A DNA stretch of 42,837 nucleotides from an uncultured Pedobacter sp. (GCF_946480185.1 NZ_CAMLIG010000035.1:1-42837), one strand, 5' to 3'; positions 26,636-35,694 are shown, counted from the first letter of the stretch. Notes: generated from the sequence alone by a model not told the origin. Numbers and translations are program-made.

Positions 26636-27667
26636 ATGGCAACAGTAACCACATTAGGTCAGTTTATTATTCAGAAACAGGCAGATTTTCCTTATGCAAA
26701 AGGAGAACTCTCCAGATTATTAAGAGATATCGGGATAGCGGCAAAAATAGTAAACCGAGAAATCAACAAAGCCGGTTTGGCAGATATTTTAGGTGAGGTA
26801 GGTACAGTTAACGTACAGGGCGAATCGCAAAAGATATTAGATGTTTATGCTAATGAGCAGTTTATTTCTGCCTTAAGCATGGGAGGTGAGTGTGCGTTAG
26901 TAGTTTCCGAAGAGAATGAAGAAGTTGTCATTTTAAATAAAGACGTTTCAAAAAATGCCAAATATGTGGTAGCTATAGATCCTTTGGATGGCTCATCAAA
27001 CATCGATGTAAACGTAGCGGTAGGTACAACTTTCTCTATTTTTAGGAGGATTTCTAAGGAAGGCGAAGCGGATATCAATGATATTTTGCAAAAAGGAACT
27101 GAGCAAGTAGCAGCCGGTTATATTGTTTATGGCTCTTCCACCATGTTAGTTTACACTACTGGTTGCGGTGTAAATGGTTTTACTTTAGACCCTTCTATAG
27201 GCGAATTCTGTCTTTCGCACCCACAAATGAAAATACCTGAAACTGGCACAATTTACAGCATGAATGAAGGCAACTATGTACATTTCCCTGAAGGTGTGAA
27301 AAAATACATTAAATATTGTCAGGTGGAAGATGCCAGTACTTCACGCCCTTATACCTCAAGGTATATTGGATCAATGGTTGCAGACTTGCACCGTAACCTC
27401 ATTAAAGGAGGTATTTATATTTATCCAAGTACGGCTAGCGCACCAAAAGGAAAATTAAGGCTGGTTTATGAATGTAATCCTTTAGCCTTTATTATTGAGC
27501 AGGCCGGCGGAAGAGCAACAAATGGCTACCAAAGAATTTTAGATATTGAAGTTACTGAAATTCATCAGCGTGAATCAATTTTTATTGGTTCTAGAGAAAT
27601 GGTTTTATTGGCCGAAGATTTTATGGCGCAATATTCCCCAAAGGAAGATGTGTTGAAGGTTAGTTAG
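26636..27667 (+). CDS. fbp: Fructose-1,6-bisphosphatase class I
   Basis: Removes the C1 phosphate of fructose-1,6-bisphosphate in gluconeogenesis, opposing pfkA encoded 8 kb upstream. The 343 residues carry the metal-binding [12 protein letters not shown] (about residues 117-128), SEENEEV (about 97-103) and, near the C-terminus, [19 protein letters not shown], the class I active-site signature with Lys/Glu ligands (GKLRLVYE). N-terminal allosteric residues of the AMP site are not obvious. It follows the phosphodiesterase by 21 nt on the same strand. Confidence 0.96.
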   Translation: MATVTTLGQFIIQKQADFPYAKGELSRLLRDIGIAAKIVNREINKAGLADILGEVGTVNVQGESQKILDVYANEQFISALSMGGECALVVSEENEEVVILNKDVSKNAKYVVAIDPLDGSSNIDVNVAVGTTFSIFRRISKEGEADINDILQKGTEQVAAGYIVYGSSTMLVYTTGCGVNGFTLDPSIGEFCLSHPQMKIPETGTIYSMNEGNYVHFPEGVKKYIKYCQVEDASTSRPYTSRYIGSMVADLHRNLIKGGIYIYPSTASAPKGKLRLVYECNPLAFIIEQAGGRATNGYQRILDIEVTEIHQRESIFIGSREMVLLAEDFMAQYSPKEDVLKVS

Positions 27668-27725
27668 GGATATGCTAGGTGCCTAGCTGGTATATTGGGA
27701 TTAGTTTATTAATCGTTAGCAGATT

Positions 27726-27758
27726 GCTCCCTCTCCTTAGGAGCGGGTTGGGGTGAGG
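27726..27758. repeat. Short G/C-rich intergenic repeat
   Basis: CTCCCTCTCCTTAGGAGCGG followed by GTTGGGGTGAGG. The first part contains the palindrome CTCCTTAGGAG, and the second resembles 4735-4746. Sequences of the form CCCTCTCC..GGAGAGGGTTGGGGTGAGG recur between genes in many Bacteroidota, as recalled from general knowledge. It lies between the convergent fbp and rnhA. Confidence 0.45.
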
Positions 27759-27760
27759 CT

Positions 27761-28231
27761 CTAAAGCAACTTTTGTTTCTGATTCTCCACTTCAAAAACA
27801 CTGTCAATTTTTTGATCTTTCGATTTAGATGCGATGACCGCAAGTTCGTCGCATCTTTCATTTTCCGGATGCCCTGCATGACCTTTAACCCATGTAAACT
27901 TAACTTGATGTAGTTTATAGACTTGTAAAAAGCGCAACCAAAGATCTTTGTTCTTTTTTCCGGCGAAAGCCTTTTTTACCCATCCAAAAACCCACTTCTT
28001 TTCAACAGAATCTATTACATATTTAGAATCAGAGAAAATCATTACTTCCTGATTCAAGGTTTTTATGGCTTCCAGCCCAACACAAACAGCCATTAACTCC
28101 ATCCGGTTGTTAGTGGTCATTCTAAAACCTTCAGAAAGTTCTTTGTAATGCTTTCCTGATCGTAGAATAACACCGTAACCGCCAGGTCCTGGGTTGCCAC
28201 TTGCTGCGCCGTCCGTAAAAATTTGAATCAT
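27761..28231 (-). CDS. rnhA: Ribonuclease HI
   Basis: Cuts the RNA strand of RNA-DNA hybrids, removing R-loops and replication primers. The 156 residues match the bacterial type 1 enzyme. Catalytic residues are Asp7 (IFTDGAASGNPG), Glu45 (TTNNRMELMAV), Asp68 (IFSDSKYV) and the late Asp in NERCDELA (about 127-134), with the flexible-loop His in VKGHAGHPEN. The basic protrusion KKWVFGWVKKAFAGKKNKD is kept. It is a single leftward gene, convergent with fbp. Confidence 0.96.
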   Translation of the reverse strand: MIQIFTDGAASGNPGPGGYGVILRSGKHYKELSEGFRMTTNNRMELMAVCVGLEAIKTLNQEVMIFSDSKYVIDSVEKKWVFGWVKKAFAGKKNKDLWLRFLQVYKLHQVKFTWVKGHAGHPENERCDELAVIASKSKDQKIDSVFEVENQKQKLL

Positions 28232-28330
28232 TTGCGAAGATAAAAAATTAGCAAAACAAAGCGGATTAAAAGATTATTTCGCAATGTATCAACACAATAG
28301 CAGTTAGTTTGCTATTAATTTCTACAAAAG

Positions 28331-28361
28331 TTTGATTAGTTTGATTTTTAAATTATTTTTG
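28331..28361 (+). promoter_or_regulatory. Promoter of tRNA-His
   Basis: TTTG (28331-28334), 19-nt spacer, then TATTTTTG (28354-28361): a full match to the Bacteroidota sigma-A promoter (TTTG / TAnnTTTG). The expected start is about 28367, some 13 nt before the tRNA. Confidence 0.8.
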
Positions 28362-28379
28362 CACTCCACTAAAACAAAT

Positions 28380-28454
28380 GGCGGTCGTAGCTCAGTTGGT
28401 TAGAGCACTGGTTTGTGGTGCCGGGGGTCGTGGGTTCGAGCCCCATCGTCCGCC
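28380..28454 (+). tRNA. tRNA-His (GTG anticodon)
   Basis: The cloverleaf can be folded by hand: extra G-1 at 28380 opposite discriminator C73 (28454), acceptor GCGGTCG/CGTCCGC with one T-T mismatch, D-arm GCTC/GAGC, anticodon arm CTGGT/GCCGG around loop TTGTGGT with anticodon GTG at 28415-28417, and T-arm GTGGG/CCCAT with loop TTCGAGC. G-1 and C73 are the identity elements of histidine tRNA. CCA is not encoded. It is a single tRNA gene with its own promoter and terminator. Confidence 0.96.
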
Positions 28455-28463
28455 CTTAATGTT

Positions 28464-28500
28464 AAAAGCCTTTCAGTTTCCTGAAAGGCTTTTTTGTTTT
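28464..28500. terminator. Terminator after tRNA-His
   Basis: A perfect 13-bp stem (AAAAGCCTTTCAG at 28464-28476 with CTGAAAGGCTTTT at 28481-28493) and TTTC loop, followed by a T-rich tail. It may also serve the leftward secreted-protein gene that ends at 28543. Confidence 0.92.
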
Positions 28501-28542
28501 CATACATTTTAATAGATGTTCAGAAACTCTTATTTTAATCAA

Positions 28543-29151
28543 CTAATGCCTTCCTCTTCCACCATGGCCACCATTATCCCCATGTTCATTTCCTCTGCTG
28601 TTTCCGTGGTCTCCACCTCTATCGTAACCATGATCGTTTCCTCTATTCATGTTTCCACGGCCCCATCCCCTATTGTCATGATCTTCGTACCTGTTTTCGT
28701 GTTCGTTTCTGTCCCAGTGACCTCTATAGTCTTGCCCTCTTTGTGAACGACCGTTTACTGAGTAATAACGAGGATCGTGGCTATAGCGTATCACTTGCTG
28801 AGTTCTTACACCTCTGTACCTCGCATACCTAATTCGGTCATTGTCAAAGTTATTGTAAGCATTTCTTGAATTAATGACTACCTTGTAGCCACTGTACAAA
28901 TCGTATCCCCTATATCTGTATGGGAGAGAAAGAGAAAAATTCCATCGCCCGTTGTCCAAATAAATAAATTGTCTTGTGGGTACATAGTAGTAGCTTTCTA
29001 TTTCCGGAAGGTAATAGTATTCTACATAATCATATCCCACAGGCGCCCATTGAGGTTGCGATCCTATATTTATACTTACATTTACTTGTGCAGAAGATTG
29101 TGCTGACATCAATCCCGCTACCGCGATAAGAGTTAAAAATATCTTTTTCAT
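28543..29151 (-). CDS. Secreted Tyr-rich protein with Gly/Arg/His/Asn-rich tail
   Basis: A 202-residue exported protein. Residues 1-21 are a Sec signal (MKKIFLTLIAVAGLMSAQSSA). Residues about 22-120 are Tyr- and Arg-rich (VEYYYLPEIESYYYVPTRQF, SLPYRYRGYDLYSGY), and residues about 130-202 are low-complexity RGQDYRGHWDRNEHENRYED continuing with Gly/Asn/His/Asp/Arg repeats. Similar proteins are common in Sphingobacteriaceae without known function; envelope or metal-binding roles are possible given the His/Asp content. It is divergent from a small secreted protein, with shared TTTCATGTT boxes in the gap. Confidence 0.78.
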   Translation of the reverse strand: MKKIFLTLIAVAGLMSAQSSAQVNVSINIGSQPQWAPVGYDYVEYYYLPEIESYYYVPTRQFIYLDNGRWNFSLSLPYRYRGYDLYSGYKVVINSRNAYNNFDNDRIRYARYRGVRTQQVIRYSHDPRYYSVNGRSQRGQDYRGHWDRNEHENRYEDHDNRGWGRGNMNRGNDHGYDRGGDHGNSRGNEHGDNGGHGGRGRH

Positions 29152-29204
29152 GATTTCTAATTATTAATGTTTGTTTATCAAAGTTGGCTAGGAAAGATGA
29201 AGTG

Positions 29205-29287
29205 AACATGAAATTTCAATTTTATTTTGCCCCAGATTTTCATGTTAATTTCATGTTGGACTGTGATATTTGTTATCATTATATTTA
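29205..29287. promoter_or_regulatory. Divergent regulatory region with three TTTCATGTT boxes
   Basis: TTTCATGTT occurs in tandem on the plus strand at 29238-29246 and 29249-29257 (11-bp period) and once on the minus strand at 29213-29205. The plus pair runs into TTG (29256-29258), followed after 21 nt by TATATTTA (29280-29287), a -7-like element just ahead of the ATG at 29292. The minus box ends 18 nt before CAACTTTG, a -7-like element for the leftward gene. Tandem 11-bp spacing is typical of OmpR/PhoB-type regulators, and one is encoded at 29692. Confidence 0.6.
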
Positions 29288-29291
29288 CAAG

Positions 29292-29519
29292 ATGAACAGA
29301 TCATTCATTTCAAAAGTATTAATTGGTAGTTTTTTAATGTTACTGCTCCCATTTGCTGGATGGGCTTCACAAACCGTGACTTCGGGATCTTCAATAGCTC
29401 TGTATCAAAACAATGGAGAAAACGGGGCAGATCAAAATAAGCCTCAAAAAAAGCAGGAACCAGTTAAAACGGTACCTAAAAGCCATAAGCAAGAAAGACC
29501 AACAGCGCCAAGCCAATAA
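29292..29519 (+). CDS. Small secreted basic peptide
   Basis: A 75-residue exported protein: signal peptide about 1-25 (MNRSFISKVLIGSFLMLLLPFAGWAS), then a hydrophilic, Gln/Lys/Pro-rich mature part (GADQNKPQKKQEPVKTVPKS) of about 50 residues with no cysteine and no predicted fold. The open frame extends upstream to 29184, but ATG at 29292 gives a standard signal peptide and lies just past a -7-like element. Family not recognised. It lies 172 nt ahead of a two-component system and may be its target or accessory factor. Confidence 0.68.
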   Translation: MNRSFISKVLIGSFLMLLLPFAGWASQTVTSGSSIALYQNNGENGADQNKPQKKQEPVKTVPKSHKQERPTAPSQ

Positions 29520-29691
29520 AACTGTGCCTGCGAAGCTTATTAATTAACCGGAATACGCATCCACACAATTATGTTTCCGCAATTTAAGTCACAGGGTTTT
29601 GTCCGCTTAAAAACATTCATTGGAGTACTCCATCTAAGAAATATCATTAAATTGGCAATTTATTTAGCTGTCGATTTTAACAGAATTATTC

Positions 29692-30366
29692 ATGAAGGTA
29701 TTAATTGTTGAGGACGAGAAAACACTTGCGTATGAAATGGAAGCCTTTTTAAAAAAGAGCTTTTATGTTTGTGATCTCGCCCACAGCGTGAAATCTGCCA
29801 AAGAACAATTGGATCTAAATCAGTACGATTTTATTTTGATTGACCTGAGCTTGCCAGATGGAGATGGTTTAGAAATTCTTGAAAGTGCAAAAAAAAGCAA
29901 TCCAAATGCGGCCTACATTATCATTACCGCAAGAAGTAACTTAAAAGATAGAGTTGCCGGATTAGATTTAGGTGCGGATGACTATTTAAACAAACCGTTT
30001 TATCTTTTAGAACTACAATCAAGGATGCAGGCGATTTCTCGCCGAAAATTTGGCGTTACAGAAGAATTACTTGCTATTGGGCAGTTTAAAATAGACCTTG
30101 TTAAAAGATTTGTGTTTTTTGAAGAACAGAAAATAGAGCTTTCCAGAAAAGAGTTTGATCTTTTGAGCTATCTTTTATTGCATAAAAACAGGGTTTTATC
30201 TAGAGTGCAGCTTAGTGAGCATATTTGGGGAACTTTTGTTAATGATGATTACGATTCAAATTATATTGATGCACATATTAAAAACATCAGAAAAAAATTA
30301 AATGCTTGGGCAGATACGGATTGGTTAGAGACGGTACGCGGTGTAGGTTATCGGGTTAAAAAATAA
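29692..30366 (+). CDS. OmpR-family response regulator
   Basis: A 224-residue DNA-binding response regulator. Receiver domain about 1-118: acidic pocket Glu7/Asp8 (LIVEDEKTLA), phospho-acceptor Asp51 (FILIDLSLPDGDG), conserved Thr in IITARS and Lys in LNKPFYLLEL. The winged-helix effector about 128-222 ends with the recognition region (RVQLSEHIWG, YIDAHIKNIRKKL, TVRGVGYRVK), as in OmpR/PhoB. The sensor kinase gene starts one base after its stop, forming one operon. Targets may include the divergent secreted-protein genes just upstream. Confidence 0.94.
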   Translation: MKVLIVEDEKTLAYEMEAFLKKSFYVCDLAHSVKSAKEQLDLNQYDFILIDLSLPDGDGLEILESAKKSNPNAAYIIITARSNLKDRVAGLDLGADDYLNKPFYLLELQSRMQAISRRKFGVTEELLAIGQFKIDLVKRFVFFEEQKIELSRKEFDLLSYLLLHKNRVLSRVQLSEHIWGTFVNDDYDSNYIDAHIKNIRKKLNAWADTDWLETVRGVGYRVKK

Positions 30367-30367
30367 T

Positions 30368-31684
30368 ATGAAACTATCTACAAAACTTACGCTGTTTATT
30401 ACCGGATCAAAACTGGCGGTTGTGCTGTTATTTATTTTGGCTTTGCCAGTTTTGATCAAAGAAATTGCATCAGAATACACCACCTATATTTTAAAACAGC
30501 AGAAAAAAACCGTACTCAGTATTATCCAAAAAAACGGTCTCGAATATTATTTTCAGGGCGATAAAACCTACGGCAGCTATACCATGCTGAAAGAAGAATT
30601 TATTGCACTTTCGCCAGCGGCAGACAAAATCAGGATAGATACAATTGCGGACGCCAAAAGAATTATAGAGGGTGATACCTTAAGTTATAGGGTTTTGAGT
30701 GCTACTTTCAAAAAAGAAAACAAAAATTACTTGTTGGAAATAGGTAAAACCACCGAAAGTAGCGACCAATACAATAAACCCCTACAACGGTTTGCACTTT
30801 ACGTACTTATTGCACTTATCGCGTTAACCATTCTAATCGACCTTACTTTTATCCGGATATTGCTTCGTCCGCTGGCTAAAATTATTACAACCAAGCTAAG
30901 AAACAGGAAATTTCCGTTTAAAGACGGACAAACAAGAGTTAAAACCAGTACCGAGGATTTTAAATACCTGGATGAATCTCTAATTCTGTTGATGAACCAA
31001 ATTAGTGACGATTTTAATAAAGAGCGGGAATTTACCTCAAATGCTTCACATGAGTTGATGACGCCAATTAGCATTTTGCAAAACAAAATGGAAAATCTAC
31101 TTGCAGAAGAGGGTTTGGAGCCTACAACTTCTATTGCAATAGCGGAAATGATGAAAACGGTGGGTAGGTTGAAAAATATCACACGGTCTTTATTGTTGAT
31201 ATCCAGAATAGATAATGACCAGTATATTAAAAAGGAGCAGGTAAATCCACTAAATGTTTTTGAAGAAATTATCGAGGAAATTAGCCACCGATTAGAAGAA
31301 AAGCACATCAGTGTCCATCTCAACTTTTCCGAAGAAATGATACTGAAAAATGTGAATCGGGATTTGATATTTCAATTGTTTTTTAATCTTATTCATAACG
31401 CGATAAAGTTTAACCGCGAAGGAGGCAGTATCACTATTGAAAACAGCATTCTGAACAATGGCGATTATGAAATTGTAATTAGTGATACAGGAGTTGGCAT
31501 TCCGGAAGCAGATTTGCCCTTCGTTTTTGATCGTTTTAAGAAAACAAACCTAAAAGAAGAAGTTGGATTTGGTTTAGGTTTGGCCATTGTGAAAAGCATT
31601 GCGAGTTACCATCATCTTACCATTGATTTAAGTTCCGAAGAAAATAAGGGAACCACCTTTAAGATTTTATTTCCAAATTCATAA
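30368..31684 (+). CDS. Sensor histidine kinase
   Basis: A 438-residue membrane kinase, partner of the upstream regulator. TM1 about 10-30, a periplasmic sensor of about 110 residues, TM2 about 143-165; then a short linker without a clear HAMP domain, the HisKA dimerisation helix with phospho-acceptor His228 (NASHELMTPISILQNK), and HATPase_c with N-box NLIHNAIKFN, G1 ISDTGVGIPEADLPFVFDRF and G2 GFGLGLAIVKSI. The periplasmic part (EYYFQGDKTYGSY, LSYRVLSATFKKENKNYLLE) resembles no sensor I can name, so the signal is unknown. Confidence 0.93.
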   Translation: MKLSTKLTLFITGSKLAVVLLFILALPVLIKEIASEYTTYILKQQKKTVLSIIQKNGLEYYFQGDKTYGSYTMLKEEFIALSPAADKIRIDTIADAKRIIEGDTLSYRVLSATFKKENKNYLLEIGKTTESSDQYNKPLQRFALYVLIALIALTILIDLTFIRILLRPLAKIITTKLRNRKFPFKDGQTRVKTSTEDFKYLDESLILLMNQISDDFNKEREFTSNASHELMTPISILQNKMENLLAEEGLEPTTSIAIAEMMKTVGRLKNITRSLLLISRIDNDQYIKKEQVNPLNVFEEIIEEISHRLEEKHISVHLNFSEEMILKNVNRDLIFQLFFNLIHNAIKFNREGGSITIENSILNNGDYEIVISDTGVGIPEADLPFVFDRFKKTNLKEEVGFGLGLAIVKSIASYHHLTIDLSSEENKGTTFKILFPNS

Positions 31685-31696
31685 AAGAAAAAGCTT

Positions 31697-31727
31697 AGGA
31701 AGAAATGTGTTTTAAGCTTCCTTTTTG
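31697..31727 (+). terminator. Weak terminator after the two-component operon
   Basis: AGGAAG (31697-31702) pairs with CTTCCT (31717-31722), followed by TTTT. The stem is only 6 bp; position 13 nt after the kinase stop supports it. Confidence 0.5.
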
Positions 31728-31760
31728 TAAAATCTTTAAATAGATGAGCTAAGATTGTTT

Positions 31761-31843
31761 CGCGTTAACGATAGCAACGGATACAGTCCGCCAGCTGACA
31801 GATAATGCCTGTGGCGTATGAGTGTATAGCGTGTTAAAACGCC
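31761..31843. repeat. REP-like intergenic repeat, copy B
   Basis: Starts CGCGTTAACGATAGCAACGG, contains GTCCGCCAGCTGACA and ends AGCGTGTTAAAACGCC (31828-31843). Copy A (892-984) has the same three blocks in the same order (CGCTAACGATTGTAACG, TTCCGCTCAGGCTGACA, AGCGTGTTAAAGCGCC). Confidence 0.6.
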
Positions 31844-31855
31844 CAATTTAAAAAC

Positions 31856-32167
31856 CTAGTTCAAATAATCTCTATCCTCGTCGCTCAAACTGTTTTTAGG
31901 TGTATTTTCTAAATATTCGGCATTTGCAGGTTGGCTAATTTCAAACGGAATGTTGCTCACTGCACTTTCAGACAATCTCTTTTTCTTGGGTCGGGCAACA
32001 ATTAATCCCAAAATAAAGCCGAATACGGTTACTACCAGCAGCATCACCAGTTTAGAAACGGTAAACTCCATCCATAAAATTTTGAATCCCACAGGATCTA
32101 AATTCTGCATGAAAATAATGGTAATGGCTACGGTTAAAAATATGATTAAATAGGTTTTAAAACTCAT
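31856..32167 (-). CDS. LapA/DUF1049-like small membrane protein
   Basis: A 103-residue protein with two membrane helices (about residues 3-20 and 38-58) joined by the MQNLDPVGFKILWMEFTVS loop, then KARPKKK-type basic residues and a soluble tail. The pattern (N-terminal TM, Q-N dipeptide, V-F-W segment, G-x-x-x-G second TM) matches the LapA/DUF1049 family, linked in other bacteria to lipopolysaccharide assembly. Its start is three bases after the stop of the large protease-like gene, so they are co-transcribed; a link to outer membrane maintenance is inference. Confidence 0.8.
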   Translation of the reverse strand: MSFKTYLIIFLTVAITIIFMQNLDPVGFKILWMEFTVSKLVMLLVVTVFGFILGLIVARPKKKRLSESAVSNIPFEISQPANAEYLENTPKNSLSDEDRDYLN

Positions 32168-32170
32168 GTA

Positions 32171-35011
32171 TTAATAGCTAAAGTTGAAACTGAACTCTAA
32201 TATCGGTTTTTTTGTAAGATTTTGGTTAGGGATAATGATTTTACTGCCAATTTCAAATAAAGGCAAATAATATCTTAACAAATTCATATCTGCACTTAAA
32301 CCCATTCCGTAGCCGCGCAAACCATTACCAGCGTTAATATTTTCAAAATCGGTAAATACGCTGCCCTTAATTCTTTTGATATACGCAATTGGACCCAATT
32401 CCCAGTCGGGGTAAGCGATAGGGAAACGGTAGCTTAACAGCAGTGAGTTCTTTAAATTAACAATGCCTGTCATGTTTGCCCAGCCGTTTGCTCTTGGAAT
32501 ATCTGCGCTGTACTGATAAATTCCGTTGCTGTTTTGAAAGTTTAAACTTGCTTTAAAACTATGATTTGGAAAGAAACCGGGAAAGTAAAAGGCAGACATT
32601 GCATAAAAGTTAATTCCGTTGAGCTTATTGTCAAACGGGGTATGTTCAAAATCCAGTTCGATATTTTGCCCCCATTTTGGCGCCAAATCTCTAGTGCTTT
32701 TTCTGCTGTTAATTCCGGTGATGAAACTGTAACTCATCGGGAATTTTATTTCGCTATTGAAATTTATTGGTTTTAATGTGGCTTGGTAACGGTTGGTGTA
32801 GGAGGTAGAAACTGTGAAATCTGTATAAAAACTTTTGTTGAGCCAGTTTGCATAAGTGGGTACGCTAATTTTTAGGGCAGTGTAGTTCTCTCGCCAGGTA
32901 AAGGGAATAATAGTTGGATTTTTAATATCTCCAGTAGCTGCGTAAGCCAGGCGGCTTTTGTTATTATAGCTTAGCGCAATTTTAGGATAAAATTTTTGAT
33001 AGGTCAAGCTTGCGTCAAACTCGTTTGTTTTGAGTGCGTTGTTATAAGCATAGCCGATGGAAGCGGCAACGGTGTTTAATTTATTGTTGGAGATTAAGCT
33101 AAGCCCAAAATCATAATTGTTATTGTAATCACTTTGGGTAGCAGTAATTCTTGCACTGTGGAAATAAAAGAAGTGGCTTAAGTCTCTGTATTTCTCTGTC
33201 GGGAACTTTGTTGAATCAATTTTTTCGAAAATATTTGGCTTATTTTCCTGCGTTATAAGCGGAGAAAAGTAATTAACGAAGGTGTTTTCTTCTGTTTTGC
33301 CCGAAATTGATTCTACCGCACTTAAATCAGCTGAGGCGAGATTGTATCCGTTTGAAGCGTAAGTACTAAAATACAGTTTGCCATCGGTTACGATTGGGTA
33401 GTTTGCGCCGTAAGGAACGTGGGTTAATTGTGTAATTGCTTTTGTTTTTGGGTTTAGCTGGTAAATGTTTTCGATGCCGTTGTAATGCGCTTTAAAAACA
33501 ATCTGTTTTCCGCTAAAGGTTGGTCTAGCTATCATCTCGGTTTGCGCAGGCAAAAGTTCATCTACTTTATTGTTATGATAATGGAGCAGTGTTTTTCCGC
33601 GTTCTAAAACGCCAGTTACAATAATCTCGCTTCCGTCTGCATTGTAGGCCGGTGTTTGTAGCGTATAGTTTTTTGGGTTGGGGTAATTGCGTAGTATTTT
33701 TCCGCTAACAGCGTCCAGTTCTATCAATGAAAAAATATTTGTTGTAGTTGCATTTACAGCAATTATTTTTTTACCGTCGGGCGATAAGGAAGGGGAGAAT
33801 AATTTGCTTTTATGGCTGAGCTGTTTGAATTTTTTTGTCTCCAAATTATAGGTGCAAATGACACTGTAATTTCGTTGGTCGTACCTGCTGTCGCTACGGT
33901 ATTCGTCCCAAGTAATTATACCGTTTGCACAGCTCAAATTTGGCTCGGTTTGCGAACCGATTTTCAAGATGATTTTCTCGTTTTTATCCTTGTCGATACT
34001 GACGATTTCAACAGGTTCGGCAAGCGAAGTTTTTAGGCAAATAATTTCTCCATTTTTGGCGAGGTAAGGAAGGATGTAGGAGGTCGGATTTTTCGGATTG
34101 ATTTTATTTAAAACGTCGTAATTTTTGAAGCTTAATTTATCCGATTGATTTTTCCAGAGACTGTCCATTTCCGTCATCGTATTTCGATATAAAGTTTTGG
34201 TATGGATGCCGGCGAATTTTTTCAAAGACGAGCTAAAGTTGTACGGCCGGATGGGGAGATTTTTGATGCGGGTTAAAATTTGGTCTAAAATTAACGGACC
34301 GTTATCTCTCCTGATTTTTGTAGTCATAAAATATCCGAGCGGATAATAACCCGGCGTGAAATTTTTGTACGATCCTAAATAGTTTTTTGAGTAGCTATAA
34401 TTTTTTCCGGAAAGTTGATTGGTTCTTAAAACCATTTCAAAACCCGGTTGCCTTCCTCGGCCGGCGTGGGTCAAAGCGGTTTCAATTCCAACGGCATCAC
34501 CTTCAAAAAACCAAGAAGGCAAATTGATGCCGAACAGTGCCAATTTCAATTCTTCAAAAAGTGGCGCACTCAGGTTCGGACCGATTTTGTCAAACTGCAC
34601 AACATGTCGAAGTTCATGAACGGCCAGACTGTTTAACCAATCTTGTGCGTCAAACTCCTGACTTGGCATAGTGTAAAATTCTGAATGTCGAGGAGCCATG
34701 GTTACGAAGCCGTTTGAAACAACACCTTGGTTTTGTAGGATGATGGAAATTGGTCTTGGTTTATGACCTAGTGTTTTGCTGTCTTGCTTAATTACTATTT
34801 CTAAGGTGTTGGCCATTCTTTGTGCTTCCATTTCAAATAGGGCAGGGTAGATAATTTGAAAGTCTGGCGTAATAATTTGCTTGAATTTTACACTAGGTGG
34901 GTTTTGTCCACCATTGATAAATTGCGAAAAAGCAAAAGGTGAAGTTATTATTAATAATAAACACATTAAAGTTCTGATTATTAATTTTTTATATAATTTA
35001 TAGTAAAACAT
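32171..35011 (-). CDS. Outer-membrane protein with gluzincin-like protease, beta-propeller and barrel regions
   Basis: A 946-residue exported protein. An N-terminal signal (MCLLLIITSPFAFSQ core, cleavage about residue 30) is followed by a peptidase-MA-like zinc metalloprotease region with HELRH (His132, Glu133, His136) and a downstream WFFEGDAVG (Glu170 as third ligand). Residues about 300-590 contain TolB/WD40-like repeats (FSPSLSPDGKKIIAVNA, TPAYNADGSEIIVTG), and about 640-946 look like beta-strands of an outer membrane barrel ending in a C-terminal aromatic (EFSFNFSY). Substrate unknown. It precedes the LapA-like gene on the minus strand; its upstream gap is 1.3 kb. Confidence 0.82.
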   Translation of the reverse strand: MFYYKLYKKLIIRTLMCLLLIITSPFAFSQFINGGQNPPSVKFKQIITPDFQIIYPALFEMEAQRMANTLEIVIKQDSKTLGHKPRPISIILQNQGVVSNGFVTMAPRHSEFYTMPSQEFDAQDWLNSLAVHELRHVVQFDKIGPNLSAPLFEELKLALFGINLPSWFFEGDAVGIETALTHAGRGRQPGFEMVLRTNQLSGKNYSYSKNYLGSYKNFTPGYYPLGYFMTTKIRRDNGPLILDQILTRIKNLPIRPYNFSSSLKKFAGIHTKTLYRNTMTEMDSLWKNQSDKLSFKNYDVLNKINPKNPTSYILPYLAKNGEIICLKTSLAEPVEIVSIDKDKNEKIILKIGSQTEPNLSCANGIITWDEYRSDSRYDQRNYSVICTYNLETKKFKQLSHKSKLFSPSLSPDGKKIIAVNATTTNIFSLIELDAVSGKILRNYPNPKNYTLQTPAYNADGSEIIVTGVLERGKTLLHYHNNKVDELLPAQTEMIARPTFSGKQIVFKAHYNGIENIYQLNPKTKAITQLTHVPYGANYPIVTDGKLYFSTYASNGYNLASADLSAVESISGKTEENTFVNYFSPLITQENKPNIFEKIDSTKFPTEKYRDLSHFFYFHSARITATQSDYNNNYDFGLSLISNNKLNTVAASIGYAYNNALKTNEFDASLTYQKFYPKIALSYNNKSRLAYAATGDIKNPTIIPFTWRENYTALKISVPTYANWLNKSFYTDFTVSTSYTNRYQATLKPINFNSEIKFPMSYSFITGINSRKSTRDLAPKWGQNIELDFEHTPFDNKLNGINFYAMSAFYFPGFFPNHSFKASLNFQNSNGIYQYSADIPRANGWANMTGIVNLKNSLLLSYRFPIAYPDWELGPIAYIKRIKGSVFTDFENINAGNGLRGYGMGLSADMNLLRYYLPLFEIGSKIIIPNQNLTKKPILEFSFNFSY

Positions 35012-35584
35012 AATATTTGATTGCTATTTTTTTTAGTTTTATTAAAATCCTATTTTGTAATTTTATTAAATTATCTGTTTATTTATTATTCACAATAAAC
35101 TGATTTAAAGTACTTTATATTTTATTTATTTTCTACTATTTTTTGAGTTTAATTGATTTTTTTAAGTTTTATAAGCTACTTTTTCAGTTAATTAGGAGGC
35201 ATTAGTACTTGCGTAAAGTAGGTAATTTTTATGAATAATTTGTACACCAAGCAAGGGATATTTTAAGGCGATTTTTTATGAAATCAGACGAGAAAATTCT
35301 GATTTTGTTTACGAATTTTCAAAATACACCAATTTATTTCTGCTTTATATTTCTTCAATTTTGTAAATCTATTTGCGGAATACGTGTTGCCTATCTCGAA
35401 TTTTTGTAAGAGATTTGACTTATTTTTTTTAAGAAACGGAGTTACTCTTTTTTTGTTATTAGCAGATTTATAAGACCACTTAGTGTATTTTATTTTTCAT
35501 CATTTACGCTTTTCAAATACACTTTTTTTTTTGGATTTAGATTTCATTTTCTTTGAAATGTACTTTCAAGAATTTGATATTTAT

Positions 35585-35694
35585 GCTGGTTTATAGCCGG
35601 TTTTACTTTTGAAGTAAGTGCTATTTTTGGTTGATTTTTGCTTTGCGTTTGGGAGTTTTAGCTAACTAATTTTAGGTTTTCAGCCGGTTTATAG
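35585..35694. repeat. Three GCCGGTTTATAG-like repeats
   Basis: GCTGGTTTATA (35585-35595), GCCGGTTTTAC (35596-35606, directly adjacent) and GCCGGTTTATAG (35683-35694). They share 9 to 10 of 11 bases and lie in the gene-free gap. Confidence 0.45.
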
